Assembly (NCBI GenBank): GCA_012521935.1
Contig: JAAYLJ010000007.1
Span: forward strand, 1 to 7,298
Source: Campylobacteraceae bacterium
GTDB taxonomy: Bacteria; Campylobacterota; Campylobacteria; Campylobacterales; Campylobacteraceae
DNA length: 7,298 nt
Direction: 5' to 3'
Made by a program: the position numbers and the translations under genes. Below are positions 6,387 to 7,298 of this stretch, piece by piece. The stretch's first letter is position 1; the number at the start of each line of letters is the position of its first letter. The notes below the pieces were generated by a model that worked only from the letters and a program-made list of their open reading frames with translations, made no database searches and was not told where the DNA came from.

Positions 6387-7298
6387 TTACTGAATAAAGC
6401 CCATCATTTTGCTCTCATCAAAAGCACTTAGCGACTCTTTTTCTATGGTTTGTAAAAAATCTTCCATTGTAAATATAGGCTCATCTTTTACAGCAACTCT
6501 TAAAGCTGTATTTTTAAGTACAACTACTATTTGACCGCCACTTAGTGGGTATTTTGCTAAAGTTTCTATGTTAAAATCTTCCTCATAAAAAGCACTCTCA
6601 GGAAGTACCCTTCTCCATAAATCTAATCTTTGTTTAAAATCTGGCTTTTCAAAAGCTATTTTATACTCAAACCTTCTTGAAAAAGCTGGATCAAAACTCT
6701 CTAAAAAGTTTGTTGTTGCTATTAAAATCCCTTCAAATTTCTCAATTTGCTCTAAAAAGATATTTTGCATTTGGTTGTGCATTTTATCTGCGCTGCTTGA
6801 ACTCATGCTTACTCTTGAGCTTAAAAATTGATCAGCTTCATTTAGTAGTAGTATTGGCTCACTCTTTGTTTTAATACATATATCTTTATATGTATCAAAG
6901 ATTTTTCTTACATTTTGCTCACTCTCGCCCACATATTTTGACAAAATTTTTGAACAATCAAAGCTTAAAACCCTTTTTTTAAGAGATTTTGCAAGAGAGA
7001 CCGCAGTCATGGTTTTCCCAGTTCCTGGAGGTCCATAAAGAATTATCTTTGCATCAATTCCTCGCCTGCTTTTTTTAATTCCCCACTCTTTTAATCTTGC
7101 GATGACATTTTTATCAACTTGTTTTAAAAGATTTTCCATAATTTCTTTAGTCTTAGGGTGCATTACTACATCATCTAATGAAGTCTTTGGCTCAATTAAT
7201 TCAAATATCTCTTGCTCTTCAACTAAAGTATCAATTTTTATTTTTTTACTCTTTTTTTGCGGATGCATAATCTTTTGCAAAATATCTTCTTGCACATA
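6387..7298 (-). CDS. AAA+ ATPase (Cdc48/FtsH-like AAA module), 5' end probably outside window
   Basis: The C-terminal region of an ATP-driven remodelling enzyme. Numbering from the GTG at 7295: Walker A GPPGTGKT (88-95); pore loop SKYVGESE (119-126) with aromatic Y121; Walker B region ILLLNEAD (148-155), with N152 where most AAA proteins have Asp and catalytic E153 kept; sensor 1 IATTN (192-196); and the arginine pair R207-R208 in DPAFSRRF. The lid follows with PLSGGQI (250-256). The frame remains open through the edge codon (TAT), so the GTG at 7295 need not be the start. Related Campylobacterota proteins such as Cj0377 are, as I recall, near 570 residues with this module at the C-terminus, so perhaps half the gene is missing. 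Cellular substrate unknown. It is on the same strand as nuo but separated by 106 bp with a promoter candidate, so probably not part of the complex I unit. Confidence 0.9.
   Translation of the reverse strand, partial: YVQEDILQKIMHPQKKSKKIKIDTLVEEQEIFELIEPKTSLDDVVMHPKTKEIMENLLKQVDKNVIARLKEWGIKKSRRGIDAKIILYGPPGTGKTMTAVSLAKSLKKRVLSFDCSKILSKYVGESEQNVRKIFDTYKDICIKTKSEPILLLNEADQFLSSRVSMSSSSADKMHNQMQNIFLEQIEKFEGILIATTNFLESFDPAFSRRFEYKIAFEKPDFKQRLDLWRRVLPESAFYEEDFNIETLAKYPLSGGQIVVVLKNTALRVAVKDEPIFTMEDFLQTIEKESLSAFDESKMMGFIQ

Noticed and set aside
6677..6874. Plus-strand leucine-rich open frame opposite the AAA+ gene
   Set aside because: Leucine richness comes from reading the AAA+ codons in antisense; there is no initiation signal.

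Overview
The window is AT-rich, densely packed, and coded entirely on the minus strand. It holds the 5' half of a respiratory complex I (nuo) operon of the kind found in Campylobacterota (Campylobacter, Helicobacter and relatives). Three things suggest this group: the NuoB, NuoC and NuoD sequences; the presence of two small unusual genes where nuoE and nuoF would normally lie; and the low-GC codon use. The genus cannot be fixed from the sequence alone; a Campylobacter-like member of Campylobacterales is my best guess.

In transcription order (right to left) the window contains: the C-terminal part of an AAA+ ATPase (7298-6387, open at the window edge); a 106-bp AT-rich gap with a perfect TATAAT -10 box and a strong ribosome binding site; nuoA (6280-5891); nuoB (5909-5400); nuoC (5400-4606); nuoD (4603-3371); a cysteine-free 76-residue protein in the nuoE slot (3362-3132); a protein of about 264 residues in the nuoF slot (3135-2341); and nuoG (2337-1, open at the window edge, 779 residues visible). 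Junctions from nuoA to nuoG are overlapping or only a few bases apart, so this is one translationally coupled transcription unit. The rest of the operon (nuoH onward in relatives) should lie beyond base 1. No stretch over 300 bases lacks a gene.

NuoA is a membrane subunit. NuoB (cluster N2), NuoC and NuoD form the quinone-side connecting module. NuoG carries several Fe-S clusters and would pass electrons towards NuoB. The usual NADH-oxidising pair NuoE/NuoF, with its FMN, NADH site and clusters N1a and N3, is absent. From what is known of Campylobacter and Helicobacter, the electron donor is probably reduced flavodoxin or a similar low-potential carrier rather than NADH. The most interesting observation is that the protein in the nuoF slot lines up by eye, in order and over most of its length, with the molybdopterin-oxidoreductase-like (MopB) half of the neighbouring NuoG. 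It looks like a partial NuoG paralogue, not a degraded NuoF.

I see no RNA genes, mobile elements, CRISPR arrays or long repeats.
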